Under the pieces are notes generated by a model. The model searched no databases, was not told the origin of the DNA, and worked only from the letters and a program-made list of their open reading frames with translations. Of a stretch of DNA of 64,000 nucleotides, positions 49,277 through 59,480 are shown piece by piece (within the stretch, counting starts at the first letter, position 1; the number at the start of each line of letters is the position of its first letter). The position numbers were made by a program, and so were the translations under genes. Origin of the DNA: Polydactylus sextarius (taxonomy: Eukaryota > Chordata > Actinopteri > Polynemidae); the NCBI GenBank assembly GCA_016801845.1, contig CM028906.1, forward strand, positions 15,297,001 through 15,361,000. Direction: 5' to 3'.

Positions 49277-51545
49277 ATTATATAATATCTGTAATCATCT
49301 CTTCAAATGCCAAAAGTCTCAATGCACCTGACAGTGTCCCCAGCAGGGGGCGATCCTAAAATCTGAAGGAAGGAATTTTACTGTATGATGCAAGGTGTGT
49401 GGAGAATAGCAAAAAAACAAAAAACAAAAAAGAAAACAACAACAGAAACAAACAAAAAACCAACCAAACAAAACAGAACAAAAACAAGTCAAGTCAAGCC
49501 AAGGAGAAGTGTGTTGAGTCATGTACTCTGGTGATAACTGGTGATAAAGTTTACTATTGTATTGGACTTTAACAACTGTTGGACTATTTATAGCAACTAC
49601 AAGGTCTAGTGCGGCTAACAACAAAAGAATTATACATCTTCTTCTTCCCATTGCAACCCCTGCTTCTGTTGTTTTCAGAATCAGAAATACTTTATCGGGA
49701 TGCGATGTAAATTCATTTGAGCTTGTCTTTTGAAATGTTGACCACTGTAAAACAGCTATAATCAATTACAGTTTATGTTTTTTCATCCAGGTAAATGTTG
49801 TTATTGGTAATGATTTTATGAACTTATGATCTTGTGCAACTTTATGAAAACCAATATATTGTTATATATATGTGTGTGTTTGTGTATCCTATGAAATCCT
49901 TGTTCTCTGCATCAGTATTTATTGAGTCATGTTAACGTGTTTGTGCACCAGCTTTAGCAAAATCCAGATCCCACTCCACTCCCAATTTTCTCCTTGTACC
50001 AGTGGGCAACAAAAGGCACAACCCACAATAGAATGACATCACTGGGCTCTATGGACCCTCCATCCTCTCTCCTTTTACTGCCACCCCCACCCCTATTTTC
50101 AGAGTCAGTCGTTGGACCGCCAGCCATCCATGTGGCCAACCTTTCTCTCCGGGAACACAACTTCATTACAGAGATGAATTGTCTTATTGTGAAGACCCAA
50201 CTGCCCCCTCTTGTAGGAGAGGGTGGAGTCTTGCTGGACATTGGGGCATCATGGGGTGACCTGGCTTTAGGGGTCATTTCACCCACTGTTTGAAAAGCAT
50301 CTGATGTAATGCATCACTGGATGACTGCCTCCTCTTCTCAGTTGAGGGCCCTCTCACAGCCACATCAAGCATCAGTGCCATTTTTTGGACATCTTTTCAA
50401 AAAAGGACATAAAAACAAAAGTCTTAAAGAAGTTCCAGAAATACCCCCAAAATCCTGGTGTTTTATCTTTTATAGCTGATTGTTTAATTTGGCCATTTTT
50501 CAGCCATTATTCTCTCAACAGTTCAGTACTTGTTAGTATCAATCAAAATCAAAGTTTAATGACCTCAACAAAAATTTGTTTTTTGTTTTTCACTTTCCAG
50601 TGTGGTCCTGAAGGTACAGCATCCTCCCGTGATGAATGGAGTTTGTGGAGCTTTATTTACTGACACAGGCAAAATATAATGTCTTTGATGGTGGTCTGTT
50701 TGACGACTAGCAGCTGACTGTGGTCGCCATTGTGGAGGAAACAGAACAGTTTCTTCCCAAGGCATATGCACTGTCAGGTCCTGCCAGCTTCATCAACTGT
50801 GTATGTCTGTCCACTGCCTACTCTGCAAAAAAGACATAGACAAAGACATCTGGGTGGTCAGTTTTCAAGTGTTAGGTTGGTCGGCCAGTGTTTGATCAGT
50901 GCCTGAAGGAAGCGGCAGTTTCCTCCTGTGGAGGACACAGGCCATGTATGTCATCGTAAACTGTAGAAGCCACAACATATATTAAAGCTGTTATTTAGAA
51001 CTGACCAGGCACATGTGTTCTTTTACTGCCACACCCTGCTGAACCTTATTGTAACGTTTCTAGTGTATCTGTTAAAACTCAAGTAAGGAAACTCAGTGGT
51101 AATTAGAGGAGGAAAACATCTAATCAAAGCTAACCTCTCTGGCTAAAATCTTGTTTTTGCTGCAGAGATGTTCAGCTGAACTCTGGGGTCAGTACAATGT
51201 AATATCATTGGTGGGTGTGGTTACGGGAACTCAGACAAAACCAGACTTGAAAAATTGAAAGTTTAATCAGTGAGGGCTTTGAAACTCAATTTATCAGCCA
51301 GGTCTTAGGCTACACCACAGTGAAACAAACTTTTTTTGAGAGAGAATTTAGGCCAATTTTAACAACAGTAATAGCGAGGCAATGTTGATGGATCTGTCAC
51401 CTTGTTATAATATAACCTGATTAAATACAAAATTTGAATTCATATTTACAACAGAATGAATTACTATATGAAAATGATCACTTTGTCTAATACTTACGCC
51501 AAAATACAAAGACTAAATGCAAACAAAACAATTGACTATCACCTC
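46381..51545. other. intergenic, no gene seen
   Basis: No supported gene. Contents include a GC-richer patch at about 47560-47900, an (AT)n run at about 49243-49271, an A/CAAA-rich low-complexity stretch at 49410-49500, and AATCAGAAATACTTTATCGGG at about 49680-49700, which resembles the 3' end of fish LINE copies. The overlapping ORFs on both strands at 49954-50293 have no homology I recognise. Confidence 0.5.
49243..49271. repeat. (AT)n microsatellite
   Basis: About fourteen AT units following a short A run. Confidence 0.9.
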
Positions 51546-51547
51546 AG

Positions 51548-51690
51548 TTGAACTGAGATGGTGAACATGGTAAACATTATACCCGTTAAACATAATTATG
51601 AGCGTGTTGCTATGCTGACACATGCATTTAGCTCAAAGCTGTGCTGTGGTGCTTCAGAGCCGCAAGTGTGGCTGCAGGCTTGTTAAACTT
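51548..51690 (+). repeat. fragment of a dispersed fish repeat (GGTGAACATGGTAAACATTATACC type)
   Basis: GATGGTGAACATGGTAAACA, a TATACCCGTTAAACAT phrase, CTATGCTGACACATGCATTT and AGCTCAAAGCTGTGCTG follow the order of a very common percomorph repeat. Related to the poorer copy at 22226-22350. Family name not assignable here. Confidence 0.65.
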
Positions 51691-53190
51691 TTGTTTCAGC
51701 TGGGAAGCAAATTGTTGAGTTTACCTGTTGTTTCCAAAGCACAGGCGTGTACACAACCAGGCTTGTTACTGCTGTTCCATTACTTTTCCTCAACACATAA
51801 ATGATCAAAACAGTGTAAGCTTTTGTGAAAGAAAGAACGCTGCTCAGAGATTAAAACTTGAAATCTAACTTTGTTATGTCATTACAGTCGGACCACATTC
51901 AAGTGTTGAGGCTAGCATTTAGACTAGTTTGGCTTGTGCCAGAAATAGTGCTATTAAAGGAATCAATATGCTTTATTATTTATTTGTTCATTGTAACCTA
52001 CAGTCGTTGAAACATTTTATAGATGTAGAAACCAGCCAGTAATGAATTAGTGTTGCTTTTATTGCTTTTCTTCTGAAATGTCCTTGCTACTTTCTCGCCA
52101 AGCAGCTACAGGCAGATTTCTGCGGAGTGGCTATGAGCCAACTCAGAAATGTTTTATTGTTCTGGAAAAATTATTTTAAGTACTTGCTTTACAATGCTGC
52201 TAGAGGCATGCCTGTTTCTGCTGACAGCTCTCTGTAGCTTTTGTCTGGTTAAATGATATGCTTTACAAGATTTTTTTTAAGTAAACACATAAAAAGAACA
52301 ATGTCAAAACATTCTGTTGTGAAATGCTCTTTGGAATAGTTCTGTTCAGAAAGTGCTCCATTATAATGTGTTTTTCTGTTTAGCAAGATCAATGAGTGCA
52401 TTACTCTTTCAATGTACCTGATCACTTCTCAGCATCAATCTGTGCTCTCTTTGGGGTGGACAAAGTGCGGTGTTCATGTATGTGCCATACTCATGCATGC
52501 AGGGAAAATACAACATTCAATTAATACCCGTTTATTGGTTTTCTGCCCTTTAGGGAAGAGCTTCTTAATTACTGAAACATACAATAGAGTACTGTTTATT
52601 TTGTCTTGATAATATTTAATTACATCAAGACACACAAAATCTTGCTATCTTGCCTTGAACCACTTCTTCAACACCTACTGCATGTTGTTGATCTGTTGCC
52701 TTAAGGGCTCTTTGGTAATTTGGTACTCCAGTAATTGTAGAAGCACGTCATTCGTCATTCACATCAGTGCTGCCAGGTTGCTCTGAAAAAAAATTCACTG
52801 CTAACAAAAGTGTAGCTGTAGGACAAAGAATAAATTTGACAGTTGCATTACAGTGATTCTGCTCATTTCTACACCACTCCAGTGGAGAGAGGAACTTTGG
52901 ATTGATGATTTCCATTGTGCTTCAGCGCCTGAATACCTTGACTTGACTTGTGACATTCTCAAAGTTGAACTGTAAAAGAAGTATTAGATTATAATGTTGC
53001 AGATCCGATGTGTTTTGGCTTCTATCGGCAGACGCCTACATTTTTATTTTCCGTTCTGCAAAGAAGTAGAGAAACTGTCGTGCATTCCTGTGGATGTGTA
53101 GGTGAAAGGTCACAGGTCTGTGGACAGGAAACCTTTCTGCAACAAGAGCCGAGAGGCTTGCAGCGCCAAACCATAGCTGTGTTATTCTGA
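51691..53190. other. intergenic, no gene seen
   Basis: No ORF above 65 codons, no RNA gene and no repeat that I recognise. Confidence 0.55.
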
Positions 53191-53620
53191 AAAAGGCCTC
53201 TTCGCTGTGGAGAGCGCTGCTAAATATTTGGGTATTAGCCTGCCATTGTTTTCCTGTGTGGACCTCAGCTTCGCGTCTCAAGCCGAATGCCCCGAAGATG
53301 ATATAACACTCGGCGCAATTCGATCGCAGCCTGTGTGATTGAACCCAAGCAGAGAGTGCAATTTCAAAGCCTGCTGAAACTATTCAAAACACCAATGGCC
53401 CGTTAACGGCCCAGGATAATGAATTCCATGGCAGCATGGGCCTCTATGTGTGGGAGACTCAGAGCTTAGCTAAATAAACCTTGTCTGGCTGAGTGGCTCC
53501 ACTGGTGCCCGGCCCTATGGGGACGAGAGCAGCCTGGTCTCTCACAGGTCACTGGACGGGCTCAGTGTTAATGACAGCCTCATTTACCCTAAACTCACCG
53601 TGACATCCACAAGCAACATC
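53190..53620. promoter_or_regulatory. candidate conserved non-coding block (weak)
   Basis: About 430 bp of balanced base composition without simple repeats or a long ORF, unlike the AT-rich DNA around it. It contains several CpGs (for example 53290-53330) and dense potential factor-binding words. This is an impression from composition only; conservation cannot be judged from one sequence. Confidence 0.2.
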
Positions 53621-53879
53621 CCACAAGTCACACCTCTACTTTGTCACAAAGGATAGGCTACTGTTGGCAAGGGCATTGTTACTGGCACAGCTTGAAATGA
53701 CAAACTGTGTCTACAGAGGTTTTATAGAAGTTGTGCTGGTTGAAGCTGATAGCAGAGATCACTAGTCTTCCCTGTGGTGGGAGTGACAGCCTCTGATTTT
53801 TTTCTTCTCTCTTCATTAACTATTCACATTTGGACCTTATGTGCAGATCATCATTGCCACTCAACATGAGTCCAAGCAG

Positions 53880-56480
53880 TTCAAAGGCAGCGTTGCTTGG
53901 AAGTGTGCATGCCACCCTGGGAGTCGCTGGGCCTCGGACACCTGCAGAGTGGTGGGTGCTGAGAGCTTGGGCGTGTTTGGATCAGGGACTGAATTTTCCT
54001 CTGAAGATGAGGAAAAGGTTTATGGCACGCTCCCATGAGAGTGTCTCCTGCTCTTTGAAGCTCCTGTCTTGGTGGCTGCTCTTATCTCGGGAAAGGATTA
54101 TTTTATCTCCTCCTGTTCCTTTCTTTCTCTTCTTCTTCTCTCCCGCCTTTCACCAACTCAGGTTTTGTGCGGATCTCTTAGGAGATCTTCTTCTTGCCCT
54201 TGGTCTTTCACTCCACTCATTTCCAATTTCCTCCTTTCAGACTGCACCCAGCCCTCCTTTCACCACCCCCCCACTCTCTTCTCTGCTTCCTCTGCTGCAC
54301 CCCACTCTTTCTCTCTTTTCCCTATCTCCTCTATTCTACCCTTCCAACACATGACAGACTGTGTAATTAATGAGCATCATAAACCTCTCTTTCTATTAGC
54401 TACCCATTAGTAAACCTGGCAAGCCTGTCATTTTGGACAAAAACACACAGCTCCTTCATTTGATCCCCACATCAAAGGGGGAACCCCACTGTTTTCGGCT
54501 GAATACACTAATTGTGTCCTCGTTCTGGATGGGGCTACACCCCCATTGCTTCAAAAAAGCAGCCAGTGCCGAGTGCAGATAGTAAAGAGAAGTACAGAAG
54601 CAGAAAGTATTGATTATACAGGCCTAAATTTGGAGAGTTTTTGACGCTGGAAAAATTACCAGTCATACAGCCGCATATTTATAAGTCTGTGAGTGTGTAT
54701 TTATTTACCACACATCATTTTACTCCATTCATTTTTACTGTAGACACTGTAGCCCACTGATATTTTCAAAAAAATGTCAGCGGGCTGGAGGCCCTATTAT
54801 GAATATTTTTTCATGCTGCAGTTAAGATAAAAAGGAATTTTTAAGTGAGATTTAGGGATTCCTGTATTTTACACTACAAACTAATTATGTAGTGAAGTAT
54901 GGGATCAGCAGTCTTATTAGGATGAGCCTTAGAAATTCCAATAAGGTTGTTTTTTGTCTTTTTGTCTGATTTGAATAAATCTAATGAAGCTTAATGAAAT
55001 TTTAGATGGCAAAAGATGACGACAGGTCTAAGCTGGCTGGTCTGTGTCTCGGGGGTGGGGGGTTTGTCTTGGATGTGTGGGGTCTCAAAATGTTAGAGGG
55101 TTGTTTGCAGAGATGGCTCCGTTGAATGGAGACGGTTCAAGTAGACGTCTCAAATTTTTGTTTTAATTCTTTTTATTATTATTATCATGTATTTTAACTG
55201 AAACTTCATTCAATTTACACAATCAATAATTTCAAATACTGTGTCTTTAACATGAAATAAATTTTGACATTAATTTCAAAAGTCATTTTCTATTAAACTA
55301 TATCCTGTGTGTTATGCTTGTATTGTTTCCCTTGGATTTCATGCCATATAAAATGACAGTTTGAAAGTTTTTAGTTGAGATAAAATGCTCTCAAAAGGTA
55401 ACAGCTGCTGCTTGCGAGTTAGTTCATATAAATCCATCAAAGGTGTCTGATCTGATATTGAATTTTACTTCATTTTGAAACTCAGAAAGATTTTAATGGA
55501 TGGTAGGGGTCTCGCTGTAAAAGCTCAAAATATAACATTGCGAATCCAGGTTCTTTCCTTTGCCTCCAGCTTGTAAAATGGCAAACGCATGCCAGGTTGT
55601 CTTTGACTCCCTGCTTCCCTTCGCCTGACACATCACACGCTGGGCCACCACAATGGGCTGAGTCACAGCCACCGCAGGAATCAACACTGTACTTCAGTCA
55701 CGATTGTCTTCTGCCCTTTACAACATTTATGCCCTTTTGTTCCTCAAGATAAAGGCAACAGTCACATGTTTGAGCTTTAAGCGCCCAGCAGCTGCTCTTC
55801 TCTCCCTCTATATGCCTCACATCCCCCCTCCTCACCACCAGGCAGCATTCCCTTCGATGGGCTCTCCAGGCATCAGGCCCCTAACATTGTTACAAGGACA
55901 TAAACACAGACAAAACCATTAGATACCCCTGAATCTGGCTGTCTGAATGCCCCCCATTATGCCTGTTTCCAGGGGGAATGCTGAGATTTATGGTGGAATG
56001 GGGCCGAGTTGGCCACCAAGGTAGGTGCTCCCCAGGACAATAAATACCTACATCCACTGGGCAGGTGTCTGAAGAATTTAGCTTTTGTGTTATGGAGACT
56101 TTTCACCACAAAAATCAGGAGACAGATTTTCACTAGGCTTGACAAATACCTCAATAAGAGCCAAATATTTACTTCATTTATTCTCTGATTTGATGATGTG
56201 TCAAGCTGAGACAACTACACCCCTCAATAATGGGGATAGATTGGTGGTTTGGGGATTCATGTTCATGAGATAGAACTGTGGCTTTATAACCCCCGCCACC
56301 TCCTCTCTCTCAGGCATCAAAGGCGAAGCTTGGAAATAGGGCCCGCAAAGCCATCTCTCCGTTGGCCTCTTCAAAGGACAGGAAGTGTGTCAGAGGGACA
56401 GGCCTTCTTTCCCAGCAAATTCAGGCAAGTTGCTATAATAACAAGCTCATCTATGTGTCTGTGGCAGACTAGTTCAAAGG
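53880..56480 (+). promoter_or_regulatory. cluster of TCF/LEF-type WWCAAAGG sites upstream of nkd1
   Basis: Plus-strand matches by eye: TTCAAAGG 53880-53887, ATCAAAGG 54471-54478, ATCAAAGG 55436-55443, ATCAAAGG 56316-56323, TTCAAAGG 56370-56377 and TTCAAAGG 56473-56480. The last three lie within 165 bp. A seventh, ATCAAAGG, is at 58781-58788 near the nkd1 start. WWCAAAGG is expected about once per 8 kb on both strands at equal base composition, and somewhat more often in AT-rich DNA. NKD1 is an established Wnt/beta-catenin feedback target, so a Wnt-responsive enhancer is plausible but unproven. Confidence 0.4.
54110..54345. repeat. pyrimidine-rich low-complexity tract
   Basis: About 235 bp very rich in C and T on the plus strand. 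It accounts for the long Ser/Leu/Phe/Pro-rich ORFs seen here, which are not credible genes. Confidence 0.7.
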
Positions 56481-58729
56481 GGAGCTTGATTCCTCTTGGT
56501 ACAACATGTGATGATAGAGTCAGGATGCGGAAACCACTATTTAGTAAAAATGCAACTAGAGGGCTGAATTAGGGACATGTGTCCAGTGTATAGCCATGTC
56601 CTGAAAGATGTGAACATCTTTCCCCGAAAATTGGGGCCAGATTGCGTTTTTGATCTTAACTTTAACAAAAATCATCCTAACTCAGCCATATTTGCATTCA
56701 CCACCTTTGGCTATTAGCTGCTTAACTGATGTAGGACCTTCGCTCCAAGTACGTAGTGGATTAAACTCCTGGTGTACCCTCCATGAAGGTTCAAGTTGGA
56801 TTACTTTAGTGTATAAGGAGGTTATGTAGTTTATAAATGCAAGACAGCTTGTTGATAATGAGCTTGTTGATGATATTTCAACATAGAGAGGCAGACTCTG
56901 CTATTAGTCTTTCAAGAGACAGACCACAAACAATAGTTGGGCAACTTTACATTGCTGTATATTTTCTAGCTGGCATATTTTTCCCATTTTATACCAATAG
57001 GAAGCTCTATCTCCAGTGTAATTTCAGAGATATGTTCAAGAGATATATGTTGTAAGAGATATAAAATCTACTTGCCTTCTGTGCTTTTTCTTTTAAATCA
57101 ACAGTATGTGCTTCACATGCTGGTGTGCTAGAGGCAAATGAATACTGTGAAAAAATTTAAATTGTTTTGATTCGTTTATTGTAGAGGCCAATAATAATTT
57201 AAGAGCCATTACTATCCAGCTGAATAGGAGCCATCTACTAAAATTCAGTTTAAGCAGAACTCCAACAAGTGTTTTAATATTGTGTCCTTAATTAACCAGA
57301 GCCTCTTTTCTGAGACAGAAATAAAAACACACTGTAACATGAAGTTTTGCTCTTGAATTAGACCATTTACAAAACAGTCACAAACTTGTTTGATAGAACA
57401 AAAAAATGTGACCTTTTGTGCAAAAGTATCAATCTTCACCAGCTGAGAGCACTGAGAAGTTATTTTTATTAATACATTTACAATAAGTGTACTGATTTTG
57501 AAGATACACTGCTGCAGTGTTTTCTCCTTTTTCAATACACTATTTGTTTGTATTCTGAAAAAAACATCCATTGATGTTAAAGTTTTTTCATAATACAATA
57601 AAAGATTAGAGGATTAATGTGGTACGCCCTAAGAAAAAATGAAGCCCTTTATCATTTTTTTTTTTTTTTTATAAAAATGATGCCCTCGCTGTGTGTGTGT
57701 GTGTATGTGTGTGTATTACTGTCACACTGAGCGACTGTCAGCCTAGCATGAAATGGCACAGTGGCTTCTGTCTTTTATTATATATTTGATGACTTCAAAA
57801 GAATATTAGGCTGCTTTCATCTGCTGCCTCAGTCCAATAACACTGCAATTCTTAAACCTTTATGCTTATGTCTAAGACCCAAAACAGACAGATTCATGCT
57901 GACCACAGAGCAAATTATGATGTTGTTATTTCTATATTATGGCTGATATGTTTTACTGCTAAATAAAACAACTTTAAAGGTCAGGAAGGAGGTGAAAACT
58001 GTTTCAAACAGGGATTTAACTAAGATGTCATGCCCATTCCTACAAATGGAAAAGGTCTTGTAGTTAAAGCTTGGTAATTTTAGATATCAGTTCTTTAATC
58101 ATTAGTCTTACTCCACTTCTTTGTTTTCTGCAGCATTTTGTTTATTTCGTTTGGTTTCAATTAAAATCTTTCAAAGTAAAAAGTGTGATCTGGATTGAGA
58201 TGGTTGTTACTGGAGCCTGCATGAGCCAGACAAGGTCCACAGACCGCAGTTTTAGGAAGCACCGACAAAAATGCAGCAATAGACATTTGCATTCAGCCAA
58301 AGTTTAGGCATGAATGATCTTCTGTTAAAATAAAGGTTTTCGTTTCTTGTCTCGTGCGCTTTAGGAAGAGATACGTCAAGTCAGCTGTAAAAAGTCAATT
58401 AATACCGGAAGTACTAACATTTATCCTCATAATAAAAAATATGACACCTCGTAGTTGCTGTGAGATGGTCTCTGGGTGGTTGGGTTAAGTCGTTTCTGTT
58501 TACATAATATCTGTACTACGCCAGCGGATTTACAGTTAGAGATATTTTCTAAACTAGCGGCAAACACATATCATCTACATATACGCTATATTTAAGGTAT
58601 CCCAAATGATATGGAAATATTTACGCTCAATATTGAAACTTTACAGCGTTTTAATTTTAATTCAGCAAATAATTACGTTGTCAACCCAGCGCGTTTAATC
58701 AATTATGGCTTTTATTTTGAAAGCGTTGG
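56481..58729. other. intergenic upstream of nkd1, no gene seen
   Basis: No supported gene. It contains a T run at 57655-57670 and a (GT)n-like run at 57691-57715. An ETS-type CCGGAAGT lies at 58405-58412, about 540 bp before the nkd1 start. Confidence 0.55.
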
Positions 58730-58913
58730 CAGGAAGTCGTGTGTTTCCTTGCGTGCGTCTTGTCAGTGGCGGCGCTCTGGATCAAAGGCTCGCTTGGCTC
58801 TCCAGTCGCACGGTCTTGCACTGAGCGCAGTCTGCTCTCGGTCTCTACGGACGCTCTTCTGTCTGGATATCGCAGCCTATTTCTCTCTTTCTCCTTTGGA
58901 TTATATTCATCTG

Positions 58914-58952
58914 ATGGTTTTCAACTCCAACTCGATGCATAGAAATGGGTAA
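58914..58952 (+). other. upstream ORF overlapping the nkd1 start codon
   Basis: An ATG at 58914 and a second at 58935 share a frame that runs through the nkd1 ATG in another frame and stops at TAA 58950-58952, giving MVFNSNSMHRNG. The first ATG has C at -3 and G at +4, a mediocre context. It matters only if the transcript starts upstream of 58914, which is likely but not shown. Confidence 0.5.
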
Positions 58953-59480
58953 ACTGCACTCGAAACATGGTAAGGTTTCTTATTCCTGAGAGAAAAATCA
59001 CAGCTTTGGTTCTGTCCTGCGCTGCGATACTTTCGAGTAACAGTACTCATTGTCTTGTGTCTCTTTCTCTCAAGCCGCTATTTGTAAACCGAGGGAGAGT
59101 CCAGAAGGTAAGCGCACTTCATTTTATCTCTTGCATGTGATACACTTTAGTATTCTTTGAACATTTCGGTCAGTTTGTGAACAGTGGAGCAGTTTTCAGA
59201 CTCAGCTCTTACCTCGTAAAGCAACATAGCGGCGCACACAGTCCGGCTCTTTGAAGATGGAGCGCCGCTATGGAAAACATGGGTGTAACTGAGACAAAAT
59301 GTAAGTTTGTAGCTGCAAATAACGCGCTTCTCTGTTTCAGGCGACAGTTTTGTAGTGAACGCCTGTTTGGCGAGAAAGGGAATCGACGACTGGCTCGTGA
59401 AGCAGAAATACTACTGCACGAGCTCTCGCCTCGAGCAGCAGGACTGTCACCACAAGAATAACTGCGGTTTGACTACACGG
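58945..59480 (+). CDS. nkd1: Naked cuticle homolog 1, N-terminal exons 1-3 (gene continues past window)
   Basis: Inhibitor of canonical Wnt signalling that binds Dishevelled through an EF-hand region encoded further downstream. Three coding exons join in frame: 58945-58969, 59075-59107 and 59341-59480, all with GT-AG introns. They encode 65 complete codons, ending at a phase-0 junction after CGLTTR. The start MGKLHSKH is the hallmark NKD N-terminus; Gly2 with Ser6 fits an N-myristoylation signal, as shown for NKD2. It continues with an RESPEGDSF block and ARKGIDDW, matching RRESPEGDSF and ARKGIEEW in mammalian NKD1. The initiator has G at -3 and G at +4. The exon-3 tail is Cys/His-richer than I recall for mammals. 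Its position beside brd7 on the same strand as in human supports nkd1 over nkd2. The EF-hand and poly-His C-terminus lie outside the window. Confidence 0.93.

Noticed and set aside
49319..49765. 148-codon minus-strand ORF with a Phe/Cys-rich stretch resembling a membrane segment
   Set aside because: The hydrophobic part is the reverse translation of an A/CAAA-rich low-complexity run; no homology or promoter.
49954..50293. Overlapping ORFs of about 100-110 codons on both strands
   Set aside because: No recognisable domain, no splice partner, and the mirrored openness suggests composition rather than coding. Could be a gene relic, but I cannot support it.
53830..54354. 174-codon plus-strand ORF, the longest in the window
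   Set aside because: Its second half is a translated CT-rich low-complexity tract, it overlaps other open frames in the same DNA, and no motif or splice context supports it.
59270..59461. 63-codon ORF starting at an ATG in the nkd1 region
   Set aside because: It reads nkd1 exon 3 in the wrong frame and starts in the intron; the correct frame gives DSFVVNACLARKGIDDW.
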